From the NCBI RefSeq assembly GCF_963678635.1, contig NC_087069.1, forward strand, positions 1,176,948-1,240,947: 64,000 bases of DNA, in the 5' to 3' direction. This stretch comes from Symsagittifera roscoffensis. Its lineage: Eukaryota; Xenacoelomorpha; Acoela; Convolutidae. Positions within the stretch are counted from its first letter, which is position 1, and each line of letters begins with the position of its first letter. The position numbers were made by a program, and so were the translations under genes. Shown piece by piece: positions 12,401 through 23,132 of this stretch. The notes under the pieces are model-generated. The model ran no database searches, was not told where the DNA came from, and saw only the letters and a program-made list of their open reading frames with translations.

Positions 12401-13356
12401 GTTCATATTCTGATGACCGGGTTTTGATTAATAGAAGCTGTCTATAATTCTTCCTATCCCAACCTCTCCGCAAGAAAAACCGCTGACCATTCCCAATCGT
12501 TTAGATGTGACGTATCAAAAGCTAAGAATAAATTTTGCCTTTCACTAAATAACCTGGGGAAGTTACTTCTCTTGAATCTCTGTGGCAGGTTTTTGATCTT
12601 CGTCGATTTGGGTTGTGCTGCTCTGTTTATTTCATTGAGATATTCTTCCTCTTTGTTCAGTTATCTGACGGAGCAATCGCCACTCCATGTGGTGTTTTTG
12701 GTTTTTGTACTTAGGCTTTTTTCTTTGACACTATTTCATATAGATATTTGAAGCCAGGAATGGTAATGCTACCTTTAAGGACTTTTTTAGAACACCTGGT
12801 TTCTTAGAAGAATTATGTCAATTTCCAATGGATTTTTCCAGTCGCAGTTTTCATGGTGGTATTCGAAGAGTAAATACTTTTCTCGCCCGATAGGATTCCA
12901 CGCTCCTTCAGTCAAAAAAATTAGTTCTTCCGATTTTGATAACAATTTGGCTTATAAATTTGTCTTCACCGCATTTTTCTAACTTCTGGATGTGTCCATA
13001 GCTTATCAATCTATATAGTTTTCGGTTCACTGCTGGAAGCAGATGTTATGGTAACCTTACTCCCTTTAGCTGAATTGGTTTTAACAATATAAAAATAAAA
13101 CAAAACTTTTTAATCTGATAACTACCGTCAGCTTAAAACTTTTATTAGTAAATTTTTTGATGCTTTTCTAAAAAATTTAAAAAGCTCTAATACTTCACAG
13201 AAATGCATTCATACAGATTAAAGCATTTATGAATGCGTCTAGGTATATTTGCACTAATTGACTCAAATTTTACTTTAATGTTCAGTTTTACCAGAATTAA
13301 AATTTTACCGATTGATCTAGTTTTTTCAGAGTGGGATTAATTTACTCTTTCTAATA
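12401..13356. other. No gene seen
   Basis: AT-rich intron sequence between the Ty3 fossil and the fold-back element. Short frames only; possibly more decayed retroelement leader sequence. Confidence 0.35.
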
Positions 13357-14081
13357 CAGTGCTGATTTAAATTATCCGGACAAAATGAACAAAACTTGAA
13401 TTTTTAAACGCGTTTTTCTCAAATTGGGTTAAGATTAGACAAAAAGTGAAGAGGAAAAAAGTTGCTTAGAATTTCACCAGAATTAATATGGTGCCATTTT
13501 TTCCCCTCAACAAAAATTTTACCCCAAAAATAGGTCATTTTGGCGTTTTTCAATTAATCAAGAATTACGCGGAAACTACTTTGTTAATTGACAAGAGAAT
13601 TAAATCACAGGAAGCCTCTTACGCAGCTCAACAAAGTTTAAAGAGGGTTAAATCTCCAAAAACCAGTATAAGTGAAAAAATTTTCACTTGATAGTCAATA
13701 AATGTGATTTTTACTATATAAAACCCAGAATCTCTGTTTAAAAATAAATTTTAAACAATTTGCGCAAATTTTTGGAGATTTAAACCTTGTTAAAATTTGT
13801 TGAGCTGCGTAAGAGGCTTCCTGTGATATAATTTTCTTGTCAATTAACAAAGCAGGTTCCGCGTAATTCTTGATTAATTGAAAAAAGCCAAAAAGACCCA
13901 TTTTTGGGGTAAAATTTTTGCTGAGAATTTTGGAGAAAAAATGGCACCATATTAATTCTGGTGAAATTCTAAGCAACTTTTGTTCTCTTCACTTTTTGTC
14001 TAATCTTAACCCAATTTGAGAAAAACGCGTTTGAAAATTCAAGTTTTGTTCGTTTTGTCCGGATAATTTAAATCAGCACTG
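13357..14081. mobile_element. Fold-back TA-flanked element, copy 2 (full length)
   Basis: The 725-bp element starts CAGTGCTGATTTAAATTATC and ends with the complement. It is bounded on both sides by TA, as in Tc1/mariner-type insertions. Nearly the whole element is one inverted repeat: arms of about 330 bp around a short AT-rich centre near 13690-13760. The same short frame (NFTPKIGHFGVFQLIKNYAE and relatives) is readable from each arm only because the arms are mirror copies. No transposase is present. Confidence 0.8.
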
Positions 14082-14217
14082 TAGTTTCCAAATGAATTAT
14101 TTACACTTTCCTGACAATATTTAAGTCTAATTTAGGTCATTTGTAGATGGAAAACATGATTATATTTTAGTGATAATACTTTTCTTCTTGATGCGAATTG
14201 ATTTTAATGGCTTGTAG

Positions 14218-14717
14218 GAGCCATGCTGTCATATCCGAACTGTCATGTACGATCACGATCAGTGACCTCTATTCCTAACTTAGTGCAGCTGGCCAGACTG
14301 ATGGAGGAGTGGAAGCTGGACTTCAGAGTCATCCTGCTGGACAGAAGTCCAGAGTCCATCCTCATCTCCACTCTGAAACGCAAGTTCGAGAAGCGCTTCC
14401 TCAACCAATGTGACATACTATCCAACGCCACCAGAGCCCTCACAGAACAGCTGGAAAAGTTAGACAGAAGGTTTCTGGCCGGCGGATGCTCGATCGAGCG
14501 CAATTACAAGGAGAACCTAGCGTCCATAGAGAAACACTGGATCCCCAACTTGCGTTTTAGCCGAGAACTGGCTAGGAAAGTTTTGCACAAGTTCAAAGTT
14601 AAAACGCCACAATTGGTAGCAAGTCCGAAAGACCAGCAAACAGAATATGCTAACTCATTGACGCGATTTTACTCAGAGTACGCAAAGTATAGACTAATAT
14701 TTGACTCAGTATTCTAA
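14218..14717 (+). CDS. Sulfotransferase-like gene, last exon
   Basis: The acceptor CTTGTAG|GA supplies two bases to the phase-1 donor at 5721. The reading frame continues GAMLSYPNCHVRSRSV, then LMEEWKLDFRVILLDRSPES. The strand-R-S-P-x-S element (RVILLDRSPESIL) resembles the 3'-phosphate-binding motif of sulfotransferases. The rest is helical and charged (EQLEKLDRR, YKENLASIEKHWIPNLRFS) and ends at TAA 14715-14717. The gene lies inside the big TTLL11 intron on the opposite strand, so both cannot be transcribed through this point without collision. Confidence 0.65.
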
Positions 14718-14931
14718 AAGTGCGACTGCATTTTTTGGTTTCAGATTATGATAACCATCATCTAACTAAGTATGAAACTAAGTATACCACTATAGCTCCT
14801 ATCTGATTTGCTGCAGCAAGAGACGCATAAAACGGAGCATAACAATGTCCCGGATCCTAGGGGGTCATTTATAAGGTGAAGGGGCGGGAGGTGTTGTCTT
14901 CTCCAGAACGCGAAGTACTTCAGACTCAAAA
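14718..14931. other. 3' flank of sulfotransferase-like gene and remnant of fossil Polinton
   Basis: This stretch follows the TAA at 14717. The part next to the BEL insertion (about 14860-14936, minus) reads as a continuation of the fossil integrase interrupted at 23570; see findings. Confidence 0.4.
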
Positions 14932-14936
14932 TTTGT
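14932..14936. repeat. Target site duplication of BEL, left copy
   Basis: TTTGT, matched by TTTGT at 23570-23574. A 4-6 bp duplication is usual for BEL/Pao elements. Confidence 0.7.
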
Positions 14937-15372
14937 TGTTAATTGTAAACAATTAAGGTCACCTTTCTCTCAACTTGACTTTTGACATTACAGCCAAGCT
15001 GACTCACGCGTTTCTCTCAACTTTTCAAAAACAGCATGACTTACAAGGAAATGACAAACTTTCAGGTAAAACAATGTTTCAATTTATACGAAAACTCGGG
15101 ATTAATATCAACTTTTCTGAATAACCCCCTTATTAACAGTTCCCCTTTTCTAACGTTCGCCTTTTAGTATTCCCCGTACCATGTAATATAATATCCCTAT
15201 TTATGATATTATATTTACCTTAGTTTTATCCCTGATTTACTATTGTATTATTTTTCATGTACTTACTCAACTGATGCCCAACTGCATGGAACTCCTTTGA
15301 CTCAACCCTTAAAACTACCCTTACTAACAATTGGTGTACTACTCTCCTCAGGTAATTTACCCAATTTTTATA
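14937..15372 (+). repeat. BEL/Pao 5' LTR
   Basis: 436 bp, starting TGTTAATTGTAAACAATTAA and ending TTTTTATA. Compared with the 3' LTR it differs by one A indel (near 15021) and two substitutions. The ends are not the usual TG...CA, so the exact 3' boundary is uncertain by a few bases. Confidence 0.88.
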
Positions 15373-15373
15373 T

Positions 15374-15391
15374 TGGCGCCCCGAAAAAGTT
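15374..15391 (+). promoter_or_regulatory. tRNA primer-binding site
   Basis: TGGCGCCCCGAAAAAGT begins one base after the 5' LTR. TGG opening a GC-rich word is the complement of a tRNA 3' CCA end. The TGGCGCC core is shared with lysine-tRNA-primed elements, but the rest of the match is unverified. Confidence 0.65.
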
Positions 15392-15720
15392 TTGATTAGC
15401 TCGTTACACTGTGTTTTTTATTCCCCCACAACCAAAAATTTATGGTTAGTTACTGTTTTTCCTCCCCAGTTTTTACGTCTGCGGTTTATTATATCTTGTT
15501 ATAATACTCCCCCATTACAATATTATTTCATTTATTTACAGTTATTCGCAGTTTATTTGATTTACATTTAAAAAAAAAAAGAACAATTATTGCTCTTGAT
15601 TTCTAACCCATGTAAACTTTAAACGTTTCAATTGTTCATAGCTTCATTTACTTTGAATAATGTATTAAGTTATTTTCATCAATTTTCCCCTTTCAATTCG
15701 TTTTTTGTTGCTTTGCTATT

Positions 15721-16255
15721 CCGAGTCTTTTGTGACTCATTTATGAAAAAACTTCAGTTTTCCCGACTCATTTTTCATTCCGTTCAGAGTCTTTATTGCC
15801 TTTTGCGTTCCTTTCCGAGTCTTTTCTGACTCAATGTTTCATTCCTTTCCGAGTCTTTCTCGACCCATTTGTTGTTCGTTTCCGAGTCTTTCCCTACTCA
15901 TTCATTCATTCATTCCTTCCGAGTCTTATCTGACGCCTTGTATATTCCTTCCGAGCCTTTCTTGGCCCTTTGCTTCCTTCATTGCTTCCTTCCTTCAAGT
16001 GTTTTCTGACACTTTTGCTTTCTTATTGCCCGACTCCTTGGTTACCTGATTCGAGTTCTTTTTGGACTCTCAATTTTCGTCATTGTTCTTCGACATGACA
16101 TTTGTTTGAGCTTTATCTGAGCTCACTTATTCCGCTTGCTTCGAGCCTCACTGGGTTCGTGGCTACATTCGAGCTTCGTCTTAGCTCACCTTATTTTCTG
16201 CTTTGAGCCTCTCGGTTCTTGGCTGCTTCCTGTCGAGCTTTACCTGAGCTCATTT
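15721..16255 (+). repeat. Array of short hairpins with changing stems in the BEL leader
   Basis: Units of about 30-35 bp each carry a 5-6 bp stem and a 5-7 nt loop. Clear examples are GAGTC/GACTC at 15723-15738 and 15817-15832, AAGTGT/ACACTT at 15997-16014, GAGTTC/GGACTC at 16053-16069, GAGCT/AGCTC at 16108-16124, 16171-16187 and 16235-16251, and GAGCC/GGTTC at 16143-16158 and 16205-16218. Some units have one mismatch (15851, 15884, 15921, 15953). Spacers are TTCCTTCC-like. Confidence 0.8.
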
Positions 16256-16690
16256 CCTCTGCTGCTTCGAGCCTCACTGGGTTCGTGGCTACATTCCAGC
16301 TTCGTCTTAGCTCACCTTATTTTCTGCTTTGAGCCTCTCGGTTCTTGGCTGCTTCCTGTCGAGCTTTACCTGAGCTCATTTCCTCTGCTGCTTCGAGCCT
16401 CACTGGGTTCGTGGCTACATTCGAGCTTCGTCTTAGCTCACCTTATTTTCTGCTTTGAGCCTCTCGGTTCTTGGCTGCTTCCTGTCGAGCTTTACCTGAG
16501 CTCATTCCTCTGCTGCTTCGAGCCTCACTGGGTTCGTGGCTACATTCGAGCTTCGTCTTAGCTCACCTTATTTTCTGCTTTGAGCCTCTCGGTTCTTGGC
16601 TGCTTCCTGTCGAGCTTTACCTGAGCTCATTTCCTCTGCTGCTTCGAGCCTCACTGGGTTCGTGGCTACATTCGAGCTTCGTTTAGCTCA
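16138..16690 (+). repeat. 126-bp tandem repeat, about 4.4 copies
   Basis: GCTTCGAGCCTCACTGGG recurs at 16138, 16264, 16390, 16515 and 16641, giving periods of 126, 126, 125 and 126 bp. Each unit holds four of the hairpins described for the array upstream. The copies are nearly identical. The array reads open in one frame (LRASLGSWLHSSFVL...) because 126 is a multiple of three, but a one-base loss breaks it and I do not treat it as a gene. Confidence 0.92.
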
Positions 16691-16748
16691 TCAACTGCTT
16701 CGAACAACTCTAGTTCGTCTCATTCGCTACGCTACAGCGATAAAGGCA

Positions 16749-16949
16749 AGTTGTCCTCTGGGAGGTCAACTGGTATAAGTGCAAATTTTATTGCACAGGG
16801 ATAAATCTACGGTATTAGGACAGGTAGGTAAACAGGTACATCAACTTTAGTTGTCCTCTGGGAGGTCAGCAATCACAATTCGGTCGTCTGCTAAATAGCG
16901 ACAGGTAGGTAGGTAAATACGTCATCCTCAGTTGTCCTCTGGGAGGTCA
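16749..16949 (+). repeat. Three copies of a TTGTCCTCTGGGAGGTCA hairpin
   Basis: AGTTGTCCTCTGGGAGGTCA occurs at about 16749-16768, 16849-16868 and 16930-16949, 80-100 bp apart. Each folds as CCTC-TGG-GAGG extended by TTG/CAA. Stretches between and after are rich in GGTAGGTA (16820-17260). These lie between the primer-binding site and gag. Confidence 0.8.
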
Positions 16950-17293
16950 ACACTCATTGGTGCTAATCTTTGCACCCGGTTTTTTTGCCGTTTATACTGG
17001 TAATTGGTAGGTAGGTAGGGTCGGTAGGCTGGTAGGACCAGGTAGGTTCTTGGACTAGCTTTAAAATCGCAGTTAATTGTTAATACCGAGGACACTTTGA
17101 ACGACCGCTGAATTTTCCCTCGGAGGTAGGTACAAGTGGTAAGGTACAGTGGTAATTGGTTAAACTTTATCCATTATTTCGCTCCTTCTTACGAGCATCG
17201 GTGGTATTCGGTATAAGTTGGTAGGTTGGTAAAGGTAAATTCATATACTGGTATAAGTTGGTAGGTATTGGTTTACGTCTCCTGGTTCAAGGT

Positions 17294-20200
17294 ATGGCCC
17301 CATCCGGTAGAAATAAAACGACGCAAAACAATGACAGCGATCCTTCGGAACAAAATGGTACCCAAACGCAAGATACCAATCAAAACGTTCAAGAGACTGG
17401 CGTTCGAAAACTGGTTTCGCTTCGACGTCATCACGAAATGGAGATCAATACTTTGATCGACATGCTCGAAAACAACATCTACGAGGAAGAAGATGATCTT
17501 GAACTCATCAATGAAACGTTCACTGAATTGTCTCAATTCCAACAAAAACCTAATACCCTGAACGATCAAATGTTACAGGCTGGTTCTGAACACGATTTTG
17601 AAGAACATTCTCACTGGACAGTACAGTTGAAACAGAAAATCCGAGTATTTTCAATGAAAGTGAAAAAATATTTGAAAAAACAAGTATCAAATCCTGCTAC
17701 TTCTACAATTCCAAATAACAGCGCTCAAGAAAATGCTACTTCAATTTTCCCACAGGAAACCGCAACCTCCATGCCGACTGCAAACATAATGGATATACCA
17801 AACAACAACCTTATAACCATGAGCAACAATACTCAAGGCAATGCAAGAACAGCTGCCTCTGACGACAACCTTTCGGCGCCATTTCAAGGCGACCAATCAT
17901 TTTCAAATCCATTTGCTAGTGATGTTCCTAACCACAGCTCACAACAAGCTAGTGCTGCAAACCCTCCTAACAACAACAATCGAGCTTTGGCAACTAATTC
18001 AAGCGACACTTCTACTACATTCAGTCGATCAGTGCCAAAACTGAAGCCTACAATTTTCAATGGCAATCCCAACTATTGGTTGCACTGGTATGGTGTATTC
18101 GTATCATCGATTCATAATTCTAATATGTCTCCAACTGAAAAGATGATCCATCTTCAATCATTGGTAACTGGCCCAGCTAAACTAATGATAGCTGGTTATG
18201 GTGCAAACGGCGACACATACGAACTAGAACTACAACGTCTTCGTGAAAACTTTGGCAATACCAATAGAATTGTCAACTCTTTTTTGCAACGTCTTGCAAA
18301 TTTCAAACCTCCAAATCTGGCTCAACCAGAATCATACATGCAGTTTTCTGCTTTTCTCCTAACTTTAGTGGACACTTTTGAGCAACTTGGTTTTGTTCAC
18401 GATATTTGTTCTACAACAAACTTGAACACTGCTCTGGCAAAGCTTCCCGACCCTGTGAGATTAGAATGGAATCGCTTCGTCATCGACAAAGACTACGATC
18501 AACCCTCCTTGAGACATCTAGCACAATGGTTTCAACGGTACGCACAGGCGTGTCGCGACATGCCTCCGACAGGTTTCCGAAACCAAAACAATAACAATTT
18601 TAACAATTCTTCTGGAAACGCTAAACACCCTAGTGGTTCCCGTTTCAATGGTTTTACTACAAATGGTGTAGGAAATCAAAATCAGCGCTTTAACCATCAG
18701 GGAGATCAACAAAACTCTCGTGCTCAGAATAATGTAAACTCGAATGCTTGTCCTAGTGGAGACACCTGTGGACCTCTCTACAAATGCGAGCACTTCAAAG
18801 CTTTAGACCCTAAGCAACGAAAAGAGCATGCCCGAAAAATGCACTTATGCTTTAACTGTCTAGGGAATCATAGGTTTACTGACTGCAATTCGAAATCGCT
18901 CTGTCGAACCGATAATTGTGGTAAAAAACACCACACTCTACTCCACGATCCTTCTGATACTTATGGAAAAAACCCTAGTAAAGCTGCAGTGAATCGCGCA
19001 ATAGCTTGTCAGAGATCAGGTCAATCAGCTTTTGTACCAATCGAATTATCAAATGGTGATAAAACACTTTGTACCTACGCTTTCTTAGATAGTGGTAGCT
19101 GCGTAACTCTACTACTGGACTCAGTGGCAACTCAACTAGGCTTGGACGTCAACAAGAAGCACTCATTTCCCATATCTGGATATCATGAGACCAAGTCAGT
19201 TCAAGTTACATCTGTGGATGTACAAATTAGACCATACAAAAGCACATCGACTCCAATGACGCTCGATGACGTACTCACGGTAGATGAAAATAATTTGGCC
19301 CCAGTTGATATTTTTCAACTAAACGCAATGTGCAACAATTTTCCACATTTAAAGCATGTTAAATACCCGGACTTAAACGACAATAGCATATCGCTAGTCA
19401 TCGGAAACAACAATCCAGAATATCATGAGATCAAAAATACCGTTTATGGCCCCAAGAATGTTCCCTGGGCTATCGAAACCCTTTTGGGATGGACATGCAC
19501 AGGTCGGAACAAAACGCAATATAATTCCGTTCCATCTGTTCCGGTGAACTTCACACAAGTTCATTCACACAATAACTTAGATGAAAAATTATACCAGAAA
19601 GTTCTCAACTGGATGAAAATAGAAAACACAGGCATCGCTTCTTCAAAACGCTCGCACTCCAAATCGGATAAAAGAGCAATCGATATTCTCGAAAACTCTT
19701 GTACTTTAGTAGATGGTCACTATCAAATTGACCTTCTTTGGAAAGAGGATACTGATCTTCCAAATAACCGTTGGCTAGCTGAAAAGCAACACAACAGCCT
19801 CGAATTTCGCCTTAAAAGTAAACCTGATTTAAGGGAGAAATACCGCGCAACAGTCATCACTGACTTAGAAAAAGGCTTTGTCACCAAAATAGATGCAAAA
19901 CATGACACTGCAATCAAATCTTGGTATTTGCCGCATCATCCAGTGACAAATGTCAACAAACCAGACAAAGTTAGACGAGTCTCAAATGCTTCCAGCATTT
20001 TTCAGGGTAAATCCCTCAACTCGAGTTTGCTCAAAGGGCCCGATCTTTTGTGCAACTTAACAGGTCTCATAATTCGCTTTCGACAAAATAAAATAGCAAT
20101 ATCTGCTGACATAGATGCTATGTTTATGCAAGTGCTAGTCAGCCCAAAGGATAGACCTTTTCTAAGATACCTTTGGAAAGAAAATGGTAAATTAGAAACT

Positions 20201-22066
20201 CACGAATATACACGACACATTTTCGGTGCCACAGACTCACCATGCGTGGCTTGCTACGCAGTACGACGATGTGCATCAGACAGTAAAAACGACTTTCCTC
20301 TGGCTTCTGAAATCATTCAACGGAATATCTACATGGATGATTTGTATGTCACTTCGTCAACGGTAGATGAAGCCCTCCAACAAATGACACAACTACGAGG
20401 ATCTTTATCTCGAGGTGGGTTCAACTTGAATAAGTGGAACTCAAACAGTAAACCATTCCTGGATTCAATTGATCCAAATATTTTAGTCAGCCCTAATGAT
20501 CCAACGCCTAAACATCAACGAGTTCTCGGTGTTCACTGGAATACCAACACTGACTGCTACTTCATCGATAACAAAAAGTTTGTAAAAATTCTACGTATTG
20601 GCATTGCTACGCAACGGAAACTCCTGAAGTATACCGCTTCTTTATTTGACCCACTCGGAATAGTGGCTCCATTGACAATTCGGATTCGAAAAGTTCTCCA
20701 ATCTGTTTGGTCACAAGGTGTTAAGTGGGATACTCCATTAGACACGGATAAACTTCCCGATTTCAAACTTTGGGTAGACGAAATGGAAAATTTCGAAACT
20801 GTTTCATTCCAAAGGAACTTCTTTGATAAAGAAAACCCTGCTTCAATCCAGCTTCACACGTTTTGTGATGCATCAGAATTCGCTCTCGCTGCTGTTTACT
20901 ACCTAAGAATAGTCTACAGCGACGGCTCCACATCTTTGAAGTTTATAATAGGAAAGACAAGAGTCGCTCCTATGAAACGTGTTACAATTCCCAATCTCGA
21001 GTTGCAAGCTGCAGTATATGCTGCCCAACTATCGCTCTTTGTTTCAGAGGAAATTGACCTCAAAGTTGAAAAAACTTATTTCTGGTCTGACAGTACTACT
21101 GTTTTGTATTGGCTGCGAACACCTGAAATACGACACAAAATTTTCGTCGCTAATCGGCTTCAGAAAATTTTAGACGTTTCTAAACCTGAACAGTGGTTTC
21201 ACGTTCCAACTCTGCTAAATCCTGCTGACGACGGTACCAGAGGATACATTGCTTCAGAAATGACCTCAAGTTGTCGGTGGCTACTAGGACCGGAATTTCT
21301 GTTGAACGATTCTTCTCAATGGCCTTCACAGGAAAACATTCGGCTTGAGAACATTCCTGTATTCGTTACTTCATTAGAGTCTAAATTTGAGCCTATATTT
21401 GACATCAAACGCTTCAGCAACTGGAAAAGACTAATACGGACAGTTGCATACTGCTTCTTATTCGCAGAAAATCTCAAACGGAAGATCAACAAACAGTCGA
21501 AGGTCGATCTTCAACTCTTGCATCTAACGAAATCGCACTTTCTCATAATTAAAACTGCCCAAAGGACAGATTTTGTCTCTGAAATTTCAGACATCAAAAA
21601 AGAAAAACCAATTGAAGGCAAAAGTAGACTTCGAACATTAGCACCGTTTGTGGACAACTTCGGTATCCTGCGTTCTCGTGGACGTCTCACGCGTGCCCCT
21701 ATCATGCTATCAGCTAGATATCCAATCATTCTCGCTGGTGAAAACCCCAATGTTCGCCTGCTGTTAGCTAACATCCATGTTCTACATTCCCACTGCGGAA
21801 AGGAACAAGCAATTGCCATAGCACAGGAAAACTACTGGATTCTTCGCTGCCGCGTCATGCTGAAAAGTATCATACACAGTTGTATACCCTGCAGAAGAAT
21901 GCAACAACAAGTCGACTACCCTCAGATGTCAGATCTTCCAATTGATCGACTGCCATCAAAAAATCATTTTCCTTTTGCAACGACTGGATTGGACTACGTT
22001 GGACCTTTTCCCATCATCCTTCAAGGAAAACAATACCAAGCGTATATTTTACTGTTCACATGCTAA
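17294..22066 (+). CDS. BEL/Pao Gag-Pol polyprotein (main frame)
   Basis: The ATG at 17294 (MAPSGRNKTTQNN) is the first in a frame of about 1590 codons. Rough positions: a Gln/Asn-rich Gag N-terminus; Gag core 260-440; zinc knuckle CFNCLGNHRFTDC near 518 within a Cys/His-rich block; retropepsin-type aspartic protease with FLDSGS near 597; RT with AISADIDAMFMQV and YMDDLYVTSS near 1013; RNase H with TFCDASEFALAA near 1190; integrase zinc domain (HVLHSHCGKEQ...CIPC) near 1495-1530 and the first catalytic Asp in GLDYVGPF. The frame ends at a TAA (22064-22066) inside the integrase core, so the copy is interrupted here. It encodes the packaging and reverse-transcription machinery of the element. 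Confidence 0.9.
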   Translation: MAPSGRNKTTQNNDSDPSEQNGTQTQDTNQNVQETGVRKLVSLRRHHEMEINTLIDMLENNIYEEEDDLELINETFTELSQFQQKPNTLNDQMLQAGSEHDFEEHSHWTVQLKQKIRVFSMKVKKYLKKQVSNPATSTIPNNSAQENATSIFPQETATSMPTANIMDIPNNNLITMSNNTQGNARTAASDDNLSAPFQGDQSFSNPFASDVPNHSSQQASAANPPNNNNRALATNSSDTSTTFSRSVPKLKPTIFNGNPNYWLHWYGVFVSSIHNSNMSPTEKMIHLQSLVTGPAKLMIAGYGANGDTYELELQRLRENFGNTNRIVNSFLQRLANFKPPNLAQPESYMQFSAFLLTLVDTFEQLGFVHDICSTTNLNTALAKLPDPVRLEWNRFVIDKDYDQPSLRHLAQWFQRYAQACRDMPPTGFRNQNNNNFNNSSGNAKHPSGSRFNGFTTNGVGNQNQRFNHQGDQQNSRAQNNVNSNACPSGDTCGPLYKCEHFKALDPKQRKEHARKMHLCFNCLGNHRFTDCNSKSLCRTDNCGKKHHTLLHDPSDTYGKNPSKAAVNRAIACQRSGQSAFVPIELSNGDKTLCTYAFLDSGSCVTLLLDSVATQLGLDVNKKHSFPISGYHETKSVQVTSVDVQIRPYKSTSTPMTLDDVLTVDENNLAPVDIFQLNAMCNNFPHLKHVKYPDLNDNSISLVIGNNNPEYHEIKNTVYGPKNVPWAIETLLGWTCTGRNKTQYNSVPSVPVNFTQVHSHNNLDEKLYQKVLNWMKIENTGIASSKRSHSKSDKRAIDILENSCTLVDGHYQIDLLWKEDTDLPNNRWLAEKQHNSLEFRLKSKPDLREKYRATVITDLEKGFVTKIDAKHDTAIKSWYLPHHPVTNVNKPDKVRRVSNASSIFQGKSLNSSLLKGPDLLCNLTGLIIRFRQNKIAISADIDAMFMQVLVSPKDRPFLRYLWKENGKLETHEYTRHIFGATDSPCVACYAVRRCASDSKNDFPLASEIIQRNIYMDDLYVTSSTVDEALQQMTQLRGSLSRGGFNLNKWNSNSKPFLDSIDPNILVSPNDPTPKHQRVLGVHWNTNTDCYFIDNKKFVKILRIGIATQRKLLKYTASLFDPLGIVAPLTIRIRKVLQSVWSQGVKWDTPLDTDKLPDFKLWVDEMENFETVSFQRNFFDKENPASIQLHTFCDASEFALAAVYYLRIVYSDGSTSLKFIIGKTRVAPMKRVTIPNLELQAAVYAAQLSLFVSEEIDLKVEKTYFWSDSTTVLYWLRTPEIRHKIFVANRLQKILDVSKPEQWFHVPTLLNPADDGTRGYIASEMTSSCRWLLGPEFLLNDSSQWPSQENIRLENIPVFVTSLESKFEPIFDIKRFSNWKRLIRTVAYCFLFAENLKRKINKQSKVDLQLLHLTKSHFLIIKTAQRTDFVSEISDIKKEKPIEGKSRLRTLAPFVDNFGILRSRGRLTRAPIMLSARYPIILAGENPNVRLLLANIHVLHSHCGKEQAIAIAQENYWILRCRVMLKSIIHSCIPCRRMQQQVDYPQMSDLPIDRLPSKNHFPFATTGLDYVGPFPIILQGKQYQAYILLFTC

Positions 22067-22878
22067 GTGATCAGAGCTGTGCATCTTGAAATCTCATTAG
22101 GACTATCGACAGACAGCACTCTTCTTTGTATCAGACGCTTTTTTGCCCGGCGAGGAAAACCATCGAAAATGGTTTCTGATTGTGGGACAATTTTGTGGGC
22201 TCCAATTCTGAGCTGAAGAAATGTCTAGACAACTTGGAAAAGAACAAAGAATTTGTGGAAAGCATCAATCAGCTGGACGTATCACTCGAATGGAAATTCA
22301 ACCCTCCTGCGGCCCCTCATTTTGGTGGTTCTTGGGAACGACTAGTTCAGATATTTAAACTTTCCCTGTACAAAGTCATCGGATCAAGAACACTCTCCTA
22401 TGAAACACTGGCTACTTTCACGACCGAAATTGAATCAACCATGAATTCACGACCTTTAACCAATGTGTCTGACGACATCAAAGATGATCTGCCTCTCACT
22501 CCCAACCATTTCCTTCTTGGTCGTGGAACTCCAAATTTACCGCCTGGTATCTTCAAGGACAAGGATTTATCTCTGTCAAAATCATGGAAAGCATCCCAAC
22601 TACTCGCAGATCACTTCTGGAATCGCTTTCTTCGAGAGTACTTACCAGGTCAGCAGAAACGATCAAAGTGGACTTCTGCGACTTCCAATTTGCAACCCGA
22701 CGACATGGTCTGGATGTTGGAGGATTTTACACCTCGTGGACTGTGGCCTCTTGCTAAAGTGGTGGAAACCTTTCCTGGACAAGATGGAATAGTCCGCTCA
22801 GTGAAGCTGAAAACGCCAACTGGATTCAAAGTTCGACCTGTGGTCAAATTGAGCCGCGTTTTCCCAGTTTCGCAGTAA
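22067..22878 (+). pseudogene. BEL/Pao integrase C-terminal part, after stop and frameshift
   Basis: The integrase core continues in the same frame after the TAA (VIRAVHLEISLGLS, then VSDCGT). It then shifts frame by one base near 22190 in an A/T run and carries on as NFVGSNSELKKC, NPPAAPHFGGSWERLV and the chromo-like tail RPVVKLSRVFPVSQ, ending at TAA. The expected Asn of the usual S-D-N-G motif is Cys here. One stop, one shift and this substitution suggest this copy cannot integrate by itself. Confidence 0.85.
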
Positions 22879-23132
22879 CCAAGCTCCAAATAGCTAACCA
22901 ACCAAATAATCACGCAACTCAGCCTTCAACATATCAACTCGAAAAAGATGAACAAATCTACGACTCTTCAATTCAACTAAGACAATCAGCTCAACGATAG
23001 ACAAACCAAGATGAAGATGAAAAAGAACAATTTCTGGTTCCCTTATCTACTGGTTCCCTTATCTTTGTATTTTACCGTATCCTTACTATTTTATTCAATA
23101 CTTTATTTGCAAGCTCTGCAAATGTGGGCGGG
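22879..23132 (+). other. BEL 3' untranslated region
   Basis: Non-coding stretch between the integrase stop and the 3' LTR, ending in a purine-rich tract that should prime plus-strand synthesis. Confidence 0.6.

Noticed and set aside
13488-13976. Two short similar proteins on opposite strands
   Set aside because: They are the same fold-back arm read from each side, not genes.
16136-16686. Repetitive frame over the 126-bp array (LRASLGSWLHSSF...)
   Set aside because: Open because the period is a multiple of three; broken by the 125-bp unit and located in the untranslated leader.
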